DNA from: Glossina fuscipes
Taxonomy: Eukaryota; Arthropoda; Insecta; Diptera; Glossinidae
DNA: 64,000 bases
Assembly: GCF_014805625.2 (NCBI RefSeq)
Contig: NW_023998450.1
Coordinates: 39,172 to 103,171, forward strand
Direction: 5' to 3'
Shown: in pieces, positions 1-11,614 of the stretch
Numbering within the stretch: position 1 is the first letter of the stretch
Layout of the letters: every line of letters begins with the position of its first letter
Notes under the pieces: generated by a model
What the model saw: only the letters and a program-made list of their open reading frames with translations
Told to the model about the DNA's origin: nothing
Database searches by the model: none
Made by a program: the position numbers and the translations under genes

Positions 1-997
1 CTGGTTTCGCAATATAATTTTTGGTTAATGGTGGAACAGGTTTTTCATTGGAATCAGTTGCAGTTAAAGTCTTACTAGGCTCGATTTGGGAGGCAACAGC
101 AGCATAGGTATTACTTTTGCCAATTCCATGGGATACAGATGGATTTCTTTTCCGGTATGTGCGTCGCGCTTCGCCCATGCTACAGTAATTTTCTGTTTTG
201 ATTTTTAATATTTCACGCATCTGTACAAAACGTGGGCATTGTTTGTCTAACGCTGAGTGTTGATCATTGCAATTTATGCAGAAACTACGGGTACAGCTTT
301 CAGTATGTGGAGGATGACCACAGTTAGCACAAGATGCAGCATTAGTGCATCTTTTTGCCGTATGACCCAGGCGTTGGCAATTTTTACACCTCATAGGATT
401 TGGGATGTATAGTTCTACTTTACATTTATACCACGCCACATCAACTGTTCGCGGTAATCGGTAGCGATCAAAAGTTAAAATAATCCTTCCTGTAGGAGAG
501 CGTGTTTTTCCGTCATCATTTAGTTTGGTGAATTTATATAATTCAGTCACTCCTTTATTGCCCATTTCGCGAACAATTTCATCTTCCGGCACATGCTTTA
601 AGCAAGGGGCATAAATTACGCCTCGAACCGAGTTAAGTTTCTCATGTAGTTTAGCTGAAACAGCACATAGATTAGCTAAAGATTTGGCCTTTATGAGCTT
701 TTCGGTTGCGCGCGGGTTCCCAGCGAGGACGAGTAAATTCCCATCGCGTAGAATCGAGATGGAGTCGATGTATGTTGTAATGCTATTTAGAGCTTTTTTT
801 ATAGCAGACGGGCTAATTTGGGAAATTGTTATTCGAGCATCGGTTGAAGAAATAACAATATATTTTTTATCAATAGGGGTTATATCGGTGATTGGCAACA
901 ACGGAAAATCGGAATTTTTACTTTTTTTTCTTTGGGGGGATGTATCACTTAATAGATGAAATCTATTCGAGTTTTTGTCTGGCGGCCCCGGGGCCAT
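1..997 (-). CDS. Non-LTR retrotransposon ORF1 (gag-like, three CCHC zinc knuckles), 3' end beyond window
   Basis: The frame opens at an ATG (995-997, minus strand). An in-frame TAA at 1004-1006 fixes the start. It stays open for 332 codons to the window edge, so the C-terminus is missing here. Three zinc knuckles are visible: C204-C207-H212-C217 (CX2CX4HX4C), C223-C226-H231-C235 (CX2CX4HX3C) and C240-C243-H247-C254 (CX2CX3HX6C). Just before them is the block VELYIPNPMRC, typical of Jockey- and I-type LINE ORF1 proteins. In that family ORF1 is a nucleic-acid-binding protein that packages the element's RNA and acts as a chaperone during target-primed reverse transcription; a second ORF (endonuclease plus reverse transcriptase) would lie to the left of the window. 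There are no stops or frameshifts over about 1 kb, so the copy is young compared with the relics next to it. Assignment to the Jockey clade rather than a neighbouring one is inference. Confidence 0.88.
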   Translation of the reverse strand, partial: MAPGPPDKNSNRFHLLSDTSPQRKKSKNSDFPLLPITDITPIDKKYIVISSTDARITISQISPSAIKKALNSITTYIDSISILRDGNLLVLAGNPRATEKLIKAKSLANLCAVSAKLHEKLNSVRGVIYAPCLKHVPEDEIVREMGNKGVTELYKFTKLNDDGKTRSPTGRIILTFDRYRLPRTVDVAWYKCKVELYIPNPMRCKNCQRLGHTAKRCTNAASCANCGHPPHTESCTRSFCINCNDQHSALDKQCPRFVQMREILKIKTENYCSMGEARRTYRKRNPSVSHGIGKSNTYAAVASQIEPSKTLTATDSNEKPVPPLTKNYIAKP

Positions 998-1095
998 TAT
1001 GCCTTATTGTTGTCTATTGCTTATTATTTTTGAAATAACCACTCACTTCAAAAGGTTTGTGAAACTACTGAATAAAAAGTCAGATGTTTTTAGTT

Positions 1096-1097
<2 letters not shown>

Positions 1098-1134
<37 letters not shown>
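1098..1134. repeat. Homopolymer run of 37 T (A on minus strand)
   Basis: An uninterrupted T run lies about 100 bp upstream of the ATG of the minus-strand retrotransposon ORF1. On the minus strand it reads as poly(A). It could be the tail of another element lying head-to-tail upstream, or an A-rich part of the 5' leader. The sequence does not decide between these. Confidence 0.9.
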
Positions 1135-1139
<5 letters not shown>

Positions 1140-1439
1140 GTATTTAAAGGAAAACACGTACGATATCCGCGATGAACACTTTTCGCAATAAACACACAGA
1201 AAGTTCAATCGATTATAATAAGTTTGAGAACTTTTAAAAATGTATAACGCAATAAAGAAATTAAATTGCAAAAATTTTTCCACAAAGAGAAAAATGTGAC
1301 CACAGCGCTTGAACAGAGTTGCCGAAAATGTTCTAAAAGATAATTGGTATACATATTGCAGAAATAGTATGAAAAATTTAATTTTTCTGACACTAAAATT
1401 TTTGATAGCTTCATCTAGTCGCTGGTAGTGCGTTATGAG

Positions 1440-2400
1440 TACTCAGAATGGTCACATAATGTTGAAACAGCCGACCTTTTGCAGACTTCTTTCAAAAATC
1501 ATGTTCTCCCACTGCTACGTTGTCCGACTTATATTCTTATGATATTAAATCATTCGGCATTTCTAGATCCATTACGTTCTGTGAATTGGATATCATTTTA
1601 GCATCTTGTAACCTTAATTTCAAATGTTACCCGACTCCTGATGGTATTCCATCCTGTATTTCCTAGAATTGTAGGTATGTGGTTTGTAGTCCTTTCATGC
1701 TTGTTTAAACAACTATCCTAAGGTTGGTTTCTTTCTCTTACCATAGAAAACTAGCTTCAGTACCAAGAAATAGGGCAGAATTACAAAACACAGTGCTCCA
1801 CCTAAAGGTCGGTATTATCACCATGTCAAGACAGCTTCATTAAAGGCGGATCAACACCTATTACTTTGTTGGAATCTGTTTATGACATTTCTTAGACCTT
1901 TGCGGTGCACGAGCAGGTGGATGTGGTTTGTACAACATAGTTCCCCTAGCAATTTTTTGCTGTAGTTTTTGAATTGCCTTATTAGTAGTACAAAAAAAGT
2001 GTTATACAATTCCGACTTTTCGCGGGAATTCCTGGCTCTATCAACAATTCAATCAATAATTATTTGCATGAGAATGTGTTCAGTTTTAAAGGTTTAGGTA
2101 TGTTGTCTAATTGCAAACTCAAGTTGTTGTCTAATTCCAAACTCAGTTCATATTAAGTTACGTTTCAACAAAGCTAAGTCGGCTTTAGGTTTCATTAAAA
2201 GAAAGGGCAATTCCATCAGGGGAATTCAATCACTCGTATATTTGTAAATCACTTTACGTTGTGCTTTTTTGTCCAATTTTGGAGGTTTCGTCGTTGTTTG
2301 GGCACGTTTTTATTAATTTCACATTGTTTAGAGAAATTTTCTTGTATAAGCTTCATCCGACCTGGCATGGGATGCCACTAGCAACTTGCTAACGGGTGAA
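1440..2400 (+). pseudogene. Decayed LINE reverse transcriptase (Jockey-like ORF2) relic
   Basis: Stops and shifts break this stretch, but hallmarks of LINE reverse transcriptases appear in the expected order on the plus strand. PDGIPS at 1637-1654 is the conserved start of the RT fingers. It is followed by CIS*NCR, where functional copies usually read about CILKNC. NKAKSALGFIKRKG at 2167-2208 matches the thumb-region helix seen in Jockey and CR1 RTs (usually SKA.SVLGFIKR). PILEVSSLFG near 2272 matches the usual PILEYGSVVW. The palm with the YADD motif is not recognisable between them, so an internal deletion is likely. The orientation is opposite to the ORF1 at the left edge, so this is a different insertion. 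It is not functional. Confidence 0.7.
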
Positions 2401-3120
2401 AAGATGCTTAAGCTGACATGGTTATCAATTCAATTACATAGTCTGTAATTGATAACGTATACTTATATTGTTATATTCCGCAATGTATTCTTATCAACTT
2501 TAAAATCAAACGGTACAACACCGCTCATAATTGACCACGAGTTTATTTTTTCACAAAAAATTAAGTTTTTGTGCTGTTTTAAGTAAATAATGCTTAATAT
2601 TAAATACAAAACAATTGTTATTTCAAGTTTACCATTTTTCATTTATATCATTTCTGTTCCCTTCTCCCTTTTTCTTTCCTTTTACTATACAAGTCAAGTA
2701 AATTCGTTTGACCATTTTCTGCTTGGGCTGCTTAGATTCCATATTTTCTTTTTCTATTTTTGAAATTTTTGATATAATCCTGATTATTTCCATTTTGTCT
2801 TCACCGCAGAATAACTTGAAACCGCGTAGGTGGAAAGCGAGAAAAACTATGAACATAATGATCTTCGTAATAATTGTTTATGTTATAATACAGTACCAAA
2901 CGAGTCTCCTTCAAGCAAAACCAAAGTTTTTTCTTTTATATTGAAATAAGCGGAGAATGTAACACACAGATACGCGTATAAGCCACACCAACAGAAGCTT
3001 GTCGGAATTTTGACTTTTATTGCACGTGTAAGAATGCATGTGAGCCATTGTACTTAACTCTAGTTTTATTTACCGATTATTTGAAACGGTTCATATGATT
3101 ATTTTCAATTAAACAAATAA
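2401..3120. other. No gene seen
   Basis: AT-rich sequence with short low-complexity frames only. I find no domain motif, repeat copy or RNA gene. Confidence 0.5.
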
Positions 3121-3167
3121 ATATATACATATATATATATATATATACATAAATATATACATATTTG
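3121..3167. repeat. (TA)n/(TACA)n microsatellite
   Basis: An imperfect alternating TA tract is interrupted by CATA units. Confidence 0.85.
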
Positions 3168-3299
3168 TTGTTTTATTTAGTTAATTCTTCTTTCGTTTTC
3201 TATACTTACTACCAGGTTAAAATTGTCATCATTTATTTTAATTTTTTTATTGTTTTCCTTTTTTTTGTAAGGATATTAGTATTGTCTGCTTTTCAGCTT

Positions 3300-4640
3300 A
3301 ACTTTTTTTTGACACGTTACAAAGTTATGTCTGGTTGCCGGACGCATTACGATTACGAAAAGTTGGGCAAGTCTGCGCGCGCGCTTTGGTCGTTTTTTTA
3401 ATTTGTGCGTACAAAGTTTGTACTAAATTTATTTTATTGTTTTAAATGGTTTTAAAGCCTAAGCAATTACAAAACTGTCATATCAATTGTTACATATATT
3501 GCAATCCATTCATCTTTGTTTTTAATTTGATCAGCGCTAGGTGCTCTGGTGAAAAAGTGCCTCTCCTGTTTTTTGCTTATTGTCGTTTTCTTAATATCTG
3601 CGTTGTTTTGCGCCGTTCACAGTTTTCTTTTTTTTACTGTGTTCTTAATAGTGCGAATTTTGAGTGCTTAGAGAACTTTGTGAATATGTGATAAACTTTT
3701 TGGTTTTTACCCTCTTCCTTACTGGTATCGTCGGTGCTTATGGACACATCCGGTGAACGCATCGAGTACTTCATGCCTTCAAATATCATCAATATCGTTC
3801 CCATCGAAAACTTAGCTAGTAAGACTGTTATCTCGAGCAGCCTCCTCCTCCATGTATTAGCTACGCTGGTATGGCAGGGTCCTCCTGATAGTCACAGTCA
3901 ACCTCCTCCTCAGAAAAATATAAACAAAAATAATAAATCGTCTTCTTTTCCTCAAGCAGAATCACTCTCTCTATTTTTCCCCTTACGAGAATTCTCAATT
4001 CTAGGAACTTTATGTTTCAAATACTAACCTTTTTAGTACGGACGTTGTTTTCTTGACACCACTTCCATTTTGGAAAGCAACATTTATCTCAAGACTGGCA
4101 ACCGACACCTTATGTGATAACATAAAAAGTTATCTTGCTGTAAAAGCTCCGTTTATTAATCTTACTCATGTTAGCATTTTTAAGTTGCCTGCATCTTAAA
4201 CTAGCGCTATCTCTTCCTTTAACATTTTAGGCGGTAAATACTGATATTTTGTTAAATAAATTTTTGTGGCTATTACGGTCCTTAATACAGAAATTTACCC
4301 CGGGGGATAGGCCCCGTAATATTAATTTCTTCACCTGCAAAAAACTGAATGTTTCCTCAGATGCAATCACTATGATCTTCCAAAGATAGGTCTTCAGACT
4401 TCCTTCCTAAACTCAGTGAGCACCGAGCTTTGCTCTTTTGCTTTCACTGAAACCTAGATCTCCATTTTTCGGAACTTTGCACCAACATTTTCCATGTGTT
4501 GGTTTGTCAGTTGCCTTTACGTTCTATTCATTTGAATTTCCAACTCCTCGCGACGTCGAATTTACTGCCGCTTGTGTGAAAGTTGACAATAAAGATTTAT
4601 ATATAACTTGTTCCTAGATACTGTAGGAAAACGAGTAGGC
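3300..4640 (+). pseudogene. Decayed LINE 5' half: leader, ORF1 remnant and endonuclease relic
   Basis: The firmest part is the endonuclease. SFAFTET at about 4434-4454 is the conserved LINE APE-endonuclease motif FTETW, with the Trp codon TGG replaced by TAG at 4455-4457. Just before it the reading GLQTSFLNSVSTELCS fits the usual lead-in. Downstream, PTPRDVEFTAACVKVD and DLYITC (about 4540-4615) fit the endonuclease strand normally written as E..CVK...... YI.C.Y. Upstream, an ATG at 3740-3742 begins a frame (MDTSGERIEY) with proline- and serine-rich sequence that could be an ORF1 remnant; the sequence before it could be the leader. That upstream assignment is inference. Together with the RT relic at 6080-7260 it may be one element, interrupted between 4.65 and 6.1 kb. 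Not functional. Confidence 0.55.
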
Positions 4641-4806
4641 GATTGATTTTTTTTTGTCAATCGAGGCAGTTCTGATTTGAGTTGGTAGTCATTAAAAAAA
4701 AGAAAAAAAAGAAAAATTTTTGACATCTACAAATTTGGAATATTCCATGAATGAATTTCATATCAATTAATAATAAAAAAAAAACAATTGAAAAATTTGT
4801 TAAAAT

Positions 4807-4931
4807 CGTTACGGATACATTTTAAACTGTTGAGAGAGGGCCTGCAGATACCACAAATTCCTAACGAGTCAAAGTCCTAAAAAACAACGAAAAATACTAA
4901 AGCCTTCTGTATCTTCTATCGCATTTGAAAA
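4807..4931 (+). repeat. Direct repeat, copy A (internally deleted)
   Basis: It begins CGTTACGGATAC and contains ACTGTTGAGAGAGGGCCTGC, then jumps to ACGAGTCAAAG and TTCTGTATCTTCTA. Both ends match copy B at 4933-5122. Copy A lacks the middle segment found in copy B at about 4977-5052. Confidence 0.85.
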
Positions 4932-4932
4932 A

Positions 4933-5122
4933 CGTTACGGATACGTTGAAACTGTTGAGAGAGGGCCTGCGGATACCATAAGTGCCTGTACGACTTCGTG
5001 GATCTGCGCAGAGGAATTCAAGAATTGCAAAGATTTAGTGACTTTTTCCAGAACGAGTCAAACCCATAGAGATCAACGAAAAATCCTAAAGTCTTCTGTA
5101 TCTCCTACCGTATTTGAAAAAA
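4933..5122 (+). repeat. Direct repeat, copy B (longer)
   Basis: It directly follows copy A and starts with the same CGTTACGGATAC. It carries an extra segment of about 75 bp before ACGAGTCAAAC. In one frame the extra segment reads LYDFVDLRRGIQELQRF, which looks protein-like, but I recognise no family. This is a tandem duplication with a later deletion in copy A. It lies between the endonuclease and RT parts of the surrounding LINE relics. Confidence 0.85.
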
Positions 5123-6079
5123 AGATTCTCAATAGGCTGCAACACATGTTCAAGTCCTTCAAAATGATTGGTCTCATCACACACAAAGATTGGTATTTTA
5201 AAAGTTATTGTTTAGTTTTTTCCCACGAATGTACATTCGGCGAGTGTTTAGATGGGTGAGTTAAATTTTATTGTTAATTAAATAAATTATTTTGGCAATA
5301 TCTTAATTAATATTAATTTATAGCTCATATTATTTAACATAATCATTAAATACATGCTTTGTTTTCTAATTTACTATTCATATTAATCTTTCTAATTATA
5401 AATGTTTTATAACTAATTTGCTTTGAATGTTACTGGCGGGCGAAGTAAGTTTACACATTACACTACACTTCCACCTTCATCACATAAAATTATAAAAATC
5501 CTGTAGGGCAAATTTCCTTTGTGAACCCCCAATTTCGACGAGCTAGTCAGATTCTGTTTAGAGCCCTTTAAGTACGCTACAATACCTACCCGACTAGGCA
5601 ATTTTCATTCACAAGAAACATGCCGTCTTATTCGTGATGTGGCTGAAAAAGAGTCGTGAAGTAAAAACGTGTAAGTGAATTTCTCTTAAAAACAAGATCC
5701 ACGATCTAGCGATAAGAATCGTACCGAGAAAAGCGGATTTCGTAACAATACAATGAAATTTTAATAAAGCCAATATTGCACTGCTTAAATCTAATTTCTC
5801 ACACATTACGCGAGATTTCACTGCTGGGAATATGGAAACCCTAAGTCTATAATGTATTAAACCTAGCTATTTCCACATCCGTTCCGATTAGACATCCCCT
5901 TTCGAAGCATTAGACTTACGTGGTTCAATAAAATAATTAAACATTATAAAAATAAGAAAAACCAACTTTTCTAAAACATATGAAAAGTCGATATACGTAC
6001 GGCCATTTTGTTTACTCTTCAATGAGGCACAGCTTTAAATACCTCAGCTAGAAAGCTTATCTTAATAGGGTAAAATCCT

Positions 6080-7260
6080 CGCTTCTTAGCAAACGTAAAT
6101 ACTTTTATCAATTTGCCAATTTTAAAAGAAGAATGTCCATATATCTCTTCTCCATCTTTTTTAAAGCTTCGAAATCTCCAGAGATGGAATGTCTTTGCGG
6201 AATACTTCCGACGAAATTTCTCTATTGCTGATTCCGATATAATTAGCAATTACCCATATCAAATCAGAAGCTCGACCTTCATTCCATATTTAGTCATTTT
6301 AGACAACGACGTATTGTTCTGTTTAAGGTTACTTAAATATAGTTGTGCGTCTGAGGCTGATTGTATTCCGTCATACGCCAATCATGCTCTGAGCAATTAT
6401 GTGTTGCTATTTCAAAGATTTTTAATCTTTCTTTGAAAGCGGATGTTTTCCCTTTGCGTTGGAAGAGCAGTTTCCTTATTCGATTTACGTAAGTAGAAGA
6501 AGACATCTGGTCGAGAACTATGGAGGCGTTATCTAACTTTGTGGAACGAATTGTTACTCAGTAAATAACTTTTGCTATGAAATCCTATATTTCTCCATTT
6601 CAGCATGGCTTCCTCGAAGCTCTTCCAATTTACTTGCCCTCTTTGCAAGGCTTTTTCTAGCGGATGTCATATGTATTGATTAGTCATAAATTGTTGATCT
6701 TTAAATTCCATTTCCTTACATTTATCCTTTTTCGAATGAATAAGCTCTTATCTCTTATATCTGCTTAACTTCATTACTTCCGATCGATTGGCCGCGACGT
6801 CAGGTGCCCCTCAAGGTAGCCATTTAGGACTCTTAGGACTCTTTTTCGTTGGATTCGCACTCGTATGTCCTGCAACCTGATTTAGAAAATTTGATTGCGT
6901 GGTTGTCTTTAAATTTTACGAAAATAAATTTAGAAACATCTAAGAAGCTTTCGTTCTCATGGAGTGCTTTATACACTACTGAATACTTCATGAATTCACA
7001 AAAATTGGAAAATTTAGATTCGTTCATGGATTTAGGATTTCTCTTTCGTAAAGCTTAATCAGTGTACATATAATTCGAGATTTTCAATCCTTTTAGAATC
7101 CTTCGTAGAAGTCGAAATGATGCCTATAGTTTAATCTCCATATCAGATTTATTAAAAACTATTAAATCAACTCTCCTCACTTTTTGATTGCAAAATTAAA
7201 TTTAATTTTTCCACTACTATCGGTTGGTATCCTTTGTATGTGTGCAATGACTTGTGGATT
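6080..7260 (+). pseudogene. Decayed Jockey-like LINE reverse transcriptase relic
   Basis: RT landmarks occur in family order. NVFAEYFRRNFS (about 6191-6226) corresponds to the usual ANLFADYF.S.YS. ADCIPSY (near 6357) corresponds to PDGIPSY. FVERIVTQ (about 6538-6561) fits F.KI.T.K. YISPFQHGF (6588-6614) is the near-invariant SPFQHGF block. SGAPQGSHLGL (6800-6832) is the SGVPQGSHLGP block. The next recognisable piece, LQPDLENLIAWLSLN followed by ENLDSFMDLGFLF (about 6873-7045), belongs after the YADD motif, so the catalytic palm has been deleted between 6832 and 6870. Several stops interrupt the frame. It could be the 3' half of the element whose endonuclease relic lies at 4370-4640. Dead copy. 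Confidence 0.75.
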
Positions 7261-10200
7261 CTCCTTTAAAAAAGATTAGCGCCGGTTAAGAGTGTGCCTC
7301 CTACGTCTTGAATCCTTTTTTTCGTGTATATTTATAAACGAATTTTATTCTTTTTGTTTTCTTAATTTTTTTTCATTTTTCTTCAAATATTTTCTAATGG
7401 TTATTAATAACACTTAGCATAAGATTTCCTACTAAGAGTCGTCTATTTAAGTTAACTGAACTTGATGTGTAAACAAAATAAAATAAAAATAAAAAAAAAT
7501 TTGTATGGTACAGTTATCAAGAGATGATAATAATTTCCCTCAATATTTTCACATTGGTTTTGTCGAGAAATACGGAAATATGGTTATCGTTCACAAAAAC
7601 GTTTGAGCTCAATCATTTTTAATACATGTGTCAGGTGTCTTTCTCATACGTTGAAACGAAAAATACATAGACAGATATCAAGCAGACGGATAGATCGACG
7701 GAACGATATATATACTTAAGTGGATTTGCAATACAATTCTAAATTGATTGACATAATAAGCGAGCCTAACCTAGGTTTTGAAGGTTTCTTACATCCGCAC
7801 AAATTTAATGCATATGTACCGTAACCGCTGTAGCGTTGTAGTATAGAAAAAATGAAAAACGTTATTGTTATTATTTGAACATTTTAAATGTATAAATTCG
7901 TTAAGAAAGCAAAAAGAGTGGATGAACTGGTTGAACGCGATTAGGAGGCAACGGCTCAGCAGAATTACGTAAATAAGTGTTGTCACTTACTGCTAATAGT
8001 AGAACGCGCAAAAATGTATAAAGTGTGGTTCATAAGGTTTGGAAAACCTCCAATAACAAAGAGAAGACAGTGGTCGATTGAATAATAATGCTTGGTGATG
8101 TAAGCCTTGTGATCTCTTGTTCGATTTGCCTCAGTCGAAATTGGCTATTGACCAATGATGTCAGTTGATGTCGGAGATCAATTCTTAGCGTTTGACTGCT
8201 TACGAATATACATCGGATGGAATATGGTGAAATATTACATTATCCAATAGTCGGATATAAATTCCTGTTCTGTACAGCAGGCCGATTCCGTGATACGTTA
8301 GAATTTACTTTCAAACAGAAGTTACGTACATAATTAATTGATTCTCTGTTGCATAGTTCGATGAATCGCTAACGCATGAGTACAAGTTATTCCTTCCTTT
8401 TTTGGTGGTTAAAGAAACAAATACAAACAGTAATGATTTACGTTAAGTTATAAGGCATAGATGCCTAACTTTTCTACTGTTCCTTCTGTCCGTCTACAAA
8501 TAGTATAACAATTTTAACTTAACATTTTTTTATGGCAAACGGATGTGGCAAACACAAAAAGTGCAGCAAACATGCATGCATACAAAAAGCTCGTATTTTA
8601 AATAACTACAGATGTAACTACACATACGCGTGCATACTCCTCGTCGTGCATTCACATAGTGCTATAGAAACACTAAAACTTTAAGTTTGTTGTATCCTGT
8701 TACACAAAAAGCAAGCACAGTTATATATATGTACATACTTCCACGTGAACATTTATTGTGTTAAAAACAAGATTGAAAGAGAAAGAAACATGAATTCTAG
8801 GAAACAGGAATACACCATTAAAGATATCAAAGCACAAGTAAAATAAGATCTGCATTCAATTCTGTTTGTATACAAACGAGGTGCGCTGGTCAATTTAGCC
8901 AAGCCATTTTTACATATAACTGGAAAGATCTTTCTTGTGGAGAATTTAGTAGGTATGGAGTAACTATCATTGCCGCTTCTTATAGAAGAAATTAAAAACT
9001 TGTTTTTGTACAGTTTCTTAGTGATTGCTAACGCTGAACGCTAACGAAGCTGTGCCATTACTAATTCGAAGCTGTACGTAATGAGCACTCCTTCATTTTA
9101 ATAAAAAGTAAATAAAAGTATGATAAGCAAAAATTCCTTATCTCTTTCTAGAGAGGCTCTAAGACATCGCAAACGCAATAGGGTACATTAAAAGTGGCTG
9201 GGTGACAAGCCCTGTATCGATCATTCCATGCATTAATTTTCAGATTTTTGTTTAATGTCAAGTTCTCCTCCCGTTCCGTTCACGCGCGAGTCGCTCATTA
9301 AACAGCAAAAGTTGAAATAAAGTTCTGAAATTTGGTATGCAGTTTGGGATCAATTGCACAGAATATATGTAGAATTAATTTCACGATAATAACAAAAAAA
9401 AAATCTCAAAACAAACCTAAATATATTATTAAATTTTCACCAATAATTGGGAACGTAATTTAGTACATTTCGATAATTCTGTGTTACAGATTATACACAA
9501 TTTTGGTTAGGGTTATAAACATCCAGTCTTATCTTTTCTGCATACGTAAAAACATGCATATGCCCAAAAGTGTATAAAATTTACTGCATATGATGGCAAG
9601 GGGAATCCCTCCGCTCAATATGTTTCATCCTATCAGGTATATAATTTTAATTTAAAGTCCAAATAAGTTGACAGAATATCTTAAGTAATCGCCTACGGAG
9701 CATTATATCATTTATGTATTACATACCTTTATCGTAGAGACGGTCCGTTTGAGTTAATTTTGGACTTCCGTATGCGCGCTTTATTAAAGAAATTGCAAAG
9801 TGAAGAGAAATTTTCATTCTCTTTCTCTAAATTTACTCCTTTCCGGCCATCGTTGTGCAAGCACGTTTATAGCGCACATGTGCGGACAACGTCAAATCCA
9901 AAAAAAAAAATAAATAAATAAATAAATAAACAGAATAAAAATAAAAAAAGAAATTTAAGAACTGGTGTGAATCCGGAGTGATAACATCAGCAGTGTCATG
10001 ACAATTTCTCAAACTTAATGCAAGGGTCTCGTATGTAGATAAATGCAGTATATGTGTGCAAGTGTGTGTGGGAGCGTGTGTCTGCATTACACAAGAGAGT
10101 ATGGTAAATATGTTTTATACATAGTTTTTTTCTTGCCTTTTTATCTTGTTTTTATTATTTTGAATTTTCATTTTTAAGTAAACTATGATCTCTAAGAACA

Positions 10201-11561
10201 AGTTGGTGGTATTAGCACATGAAGTGAAGTTACAAGATATGTAAGTCTAAGTAAATGTATCTGTCTGCCTGCCTATGAGGCTGTATAGAACGATAGAAAT
10301 AGTCTTACGAATATTGTTAACTTATGAATTTTTTTAACATGACTTACATTTTTTCTTTCCTTTTTGCAAAAAATATATAAATTTTACATACGAGTTTATA
10401 TAAAGATTCGGTTTCAGTCCTCTGTGTTTATATGTAAAAGATGGCATGTGTGTGAGCGTGTTAGCAAAAAAGATGACTTTATTTCAGTTATTGTTACTGT
10501 CTGTATGTATGTGTTTAATGGAAAATTAGAAGATATGTACAAAACTTTTACATTTTACCCACTTTTTCTGTTACTTTTTACTTTTTCTTTTGCTTTCCTT
10601 AACATATCCTTTAAAACTTAAAAGCAGGCTTACTTTTCTTCACTTTTTTTTGAAACGGATAGAAGTTTTCATTTGTATTTGCTTTTTTAGCTCTTAAACG
10701 TGTGAGAATACTCGCGCGTGTTTGCAAAGCTTTAACTCGTCTCTGCAGTAAGTGTTCTATTCCCTACGTCCTTATTTCGTACATCTATATACGTATATAT
10801 GTCGTATATAGGCAATCTTTTCTGTACAATGGCGAAGTGAACTCTAAGAAAAAGCAACAAGAATATAAACGGAAATTGTTTTGTAAGGAGTGTCGGTGAT
10901 CAAAAAGCTTTTTAATGCACGCGACGAACTTTATTTATATAGTTAATGTCTTCTTTTTAGTTATTTTTGTTTTCTTTAAAATGAAAATAAATATATTTGT
11001 TCTGAAGAAGTGATATGAGGTCTTTGCTACACGTAGGGATTAGAAACTCTATTAAAATAAATTATTGCTATTAAATCTCATGCACAGTTAGAGTGCAAAC
11101 ACGGGAATTATGCAGTGTCCAAATCGAATTGCAATAATTTTCAGAGGCTTTACCTAACTCTAGCTTTTAAATACATCTTGAACAATGATGAAAACTATCT
11201 GAAAATCCACGGTTTATTATCGCCAAAACCGCTTCGAATACGCCCTCCCTATATACAAAAGTCACTATACTAATTCTAAAAAATTTCGTATAACTTGCAC
11301 TATATGGCATATAGTAACAATAATTATCTTTTATAATTTTTTCCTACATTAAGTGTGATATCTTCTTTTATTTACTTTTCGCACTTTCTGTTCTTGTTTA
11401 GTTTTTCTCATCATTTTGCTAATCTTTCAATATCGTTCAATTATCAATTACCTTGGCAGAGCCACGAACGAAAGTAATCCGTAATCTGTAACCTTAATAA
11501 AAATGATAATTGTTCATACCAATGTGCGCTTTTTATTAAATAACTATTATTATTATTACTA
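7261..11561. other. No gene seen; AT-rich intergenic or intronic DNA
   Basis: I find no coding signal, RNA gene or transposase motif. A short tract at 7668-7720 pairs GACGGATAGATCGACGG with a TA run. It resembles the core of the mini-me-like repeats found elsewhere in the window, but it is too short to assign. Confidence 0.45.
9900..9930. repeat. (A)n-(TAAA)n microsatellite
   Basis: A run of A is followed by about five TAAA units. Confidence 0.9.
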
Positions 11562-11593
11562 TTAGTTTGGGGAAAAAGAAATCCATTATTTTT
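11562..11593 (+). repeat. Mariner terminal inverted repeat, left
   Basis: 32 bp, identical to the reverse complement of 12818-12849. It starts TTAGTTTGGGG. In this orientation it is the 3' end of the transposase transcription unit. Confidence 0.93.
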
Positions 11594-11614
11594 ATATGAA
11601 GTTCAGGACTTTAT

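Noticed and set aside
684..959. A 91-codon plus-strand frame
   Set aside because: Antisense shadow of the retrotransposon ORF1.
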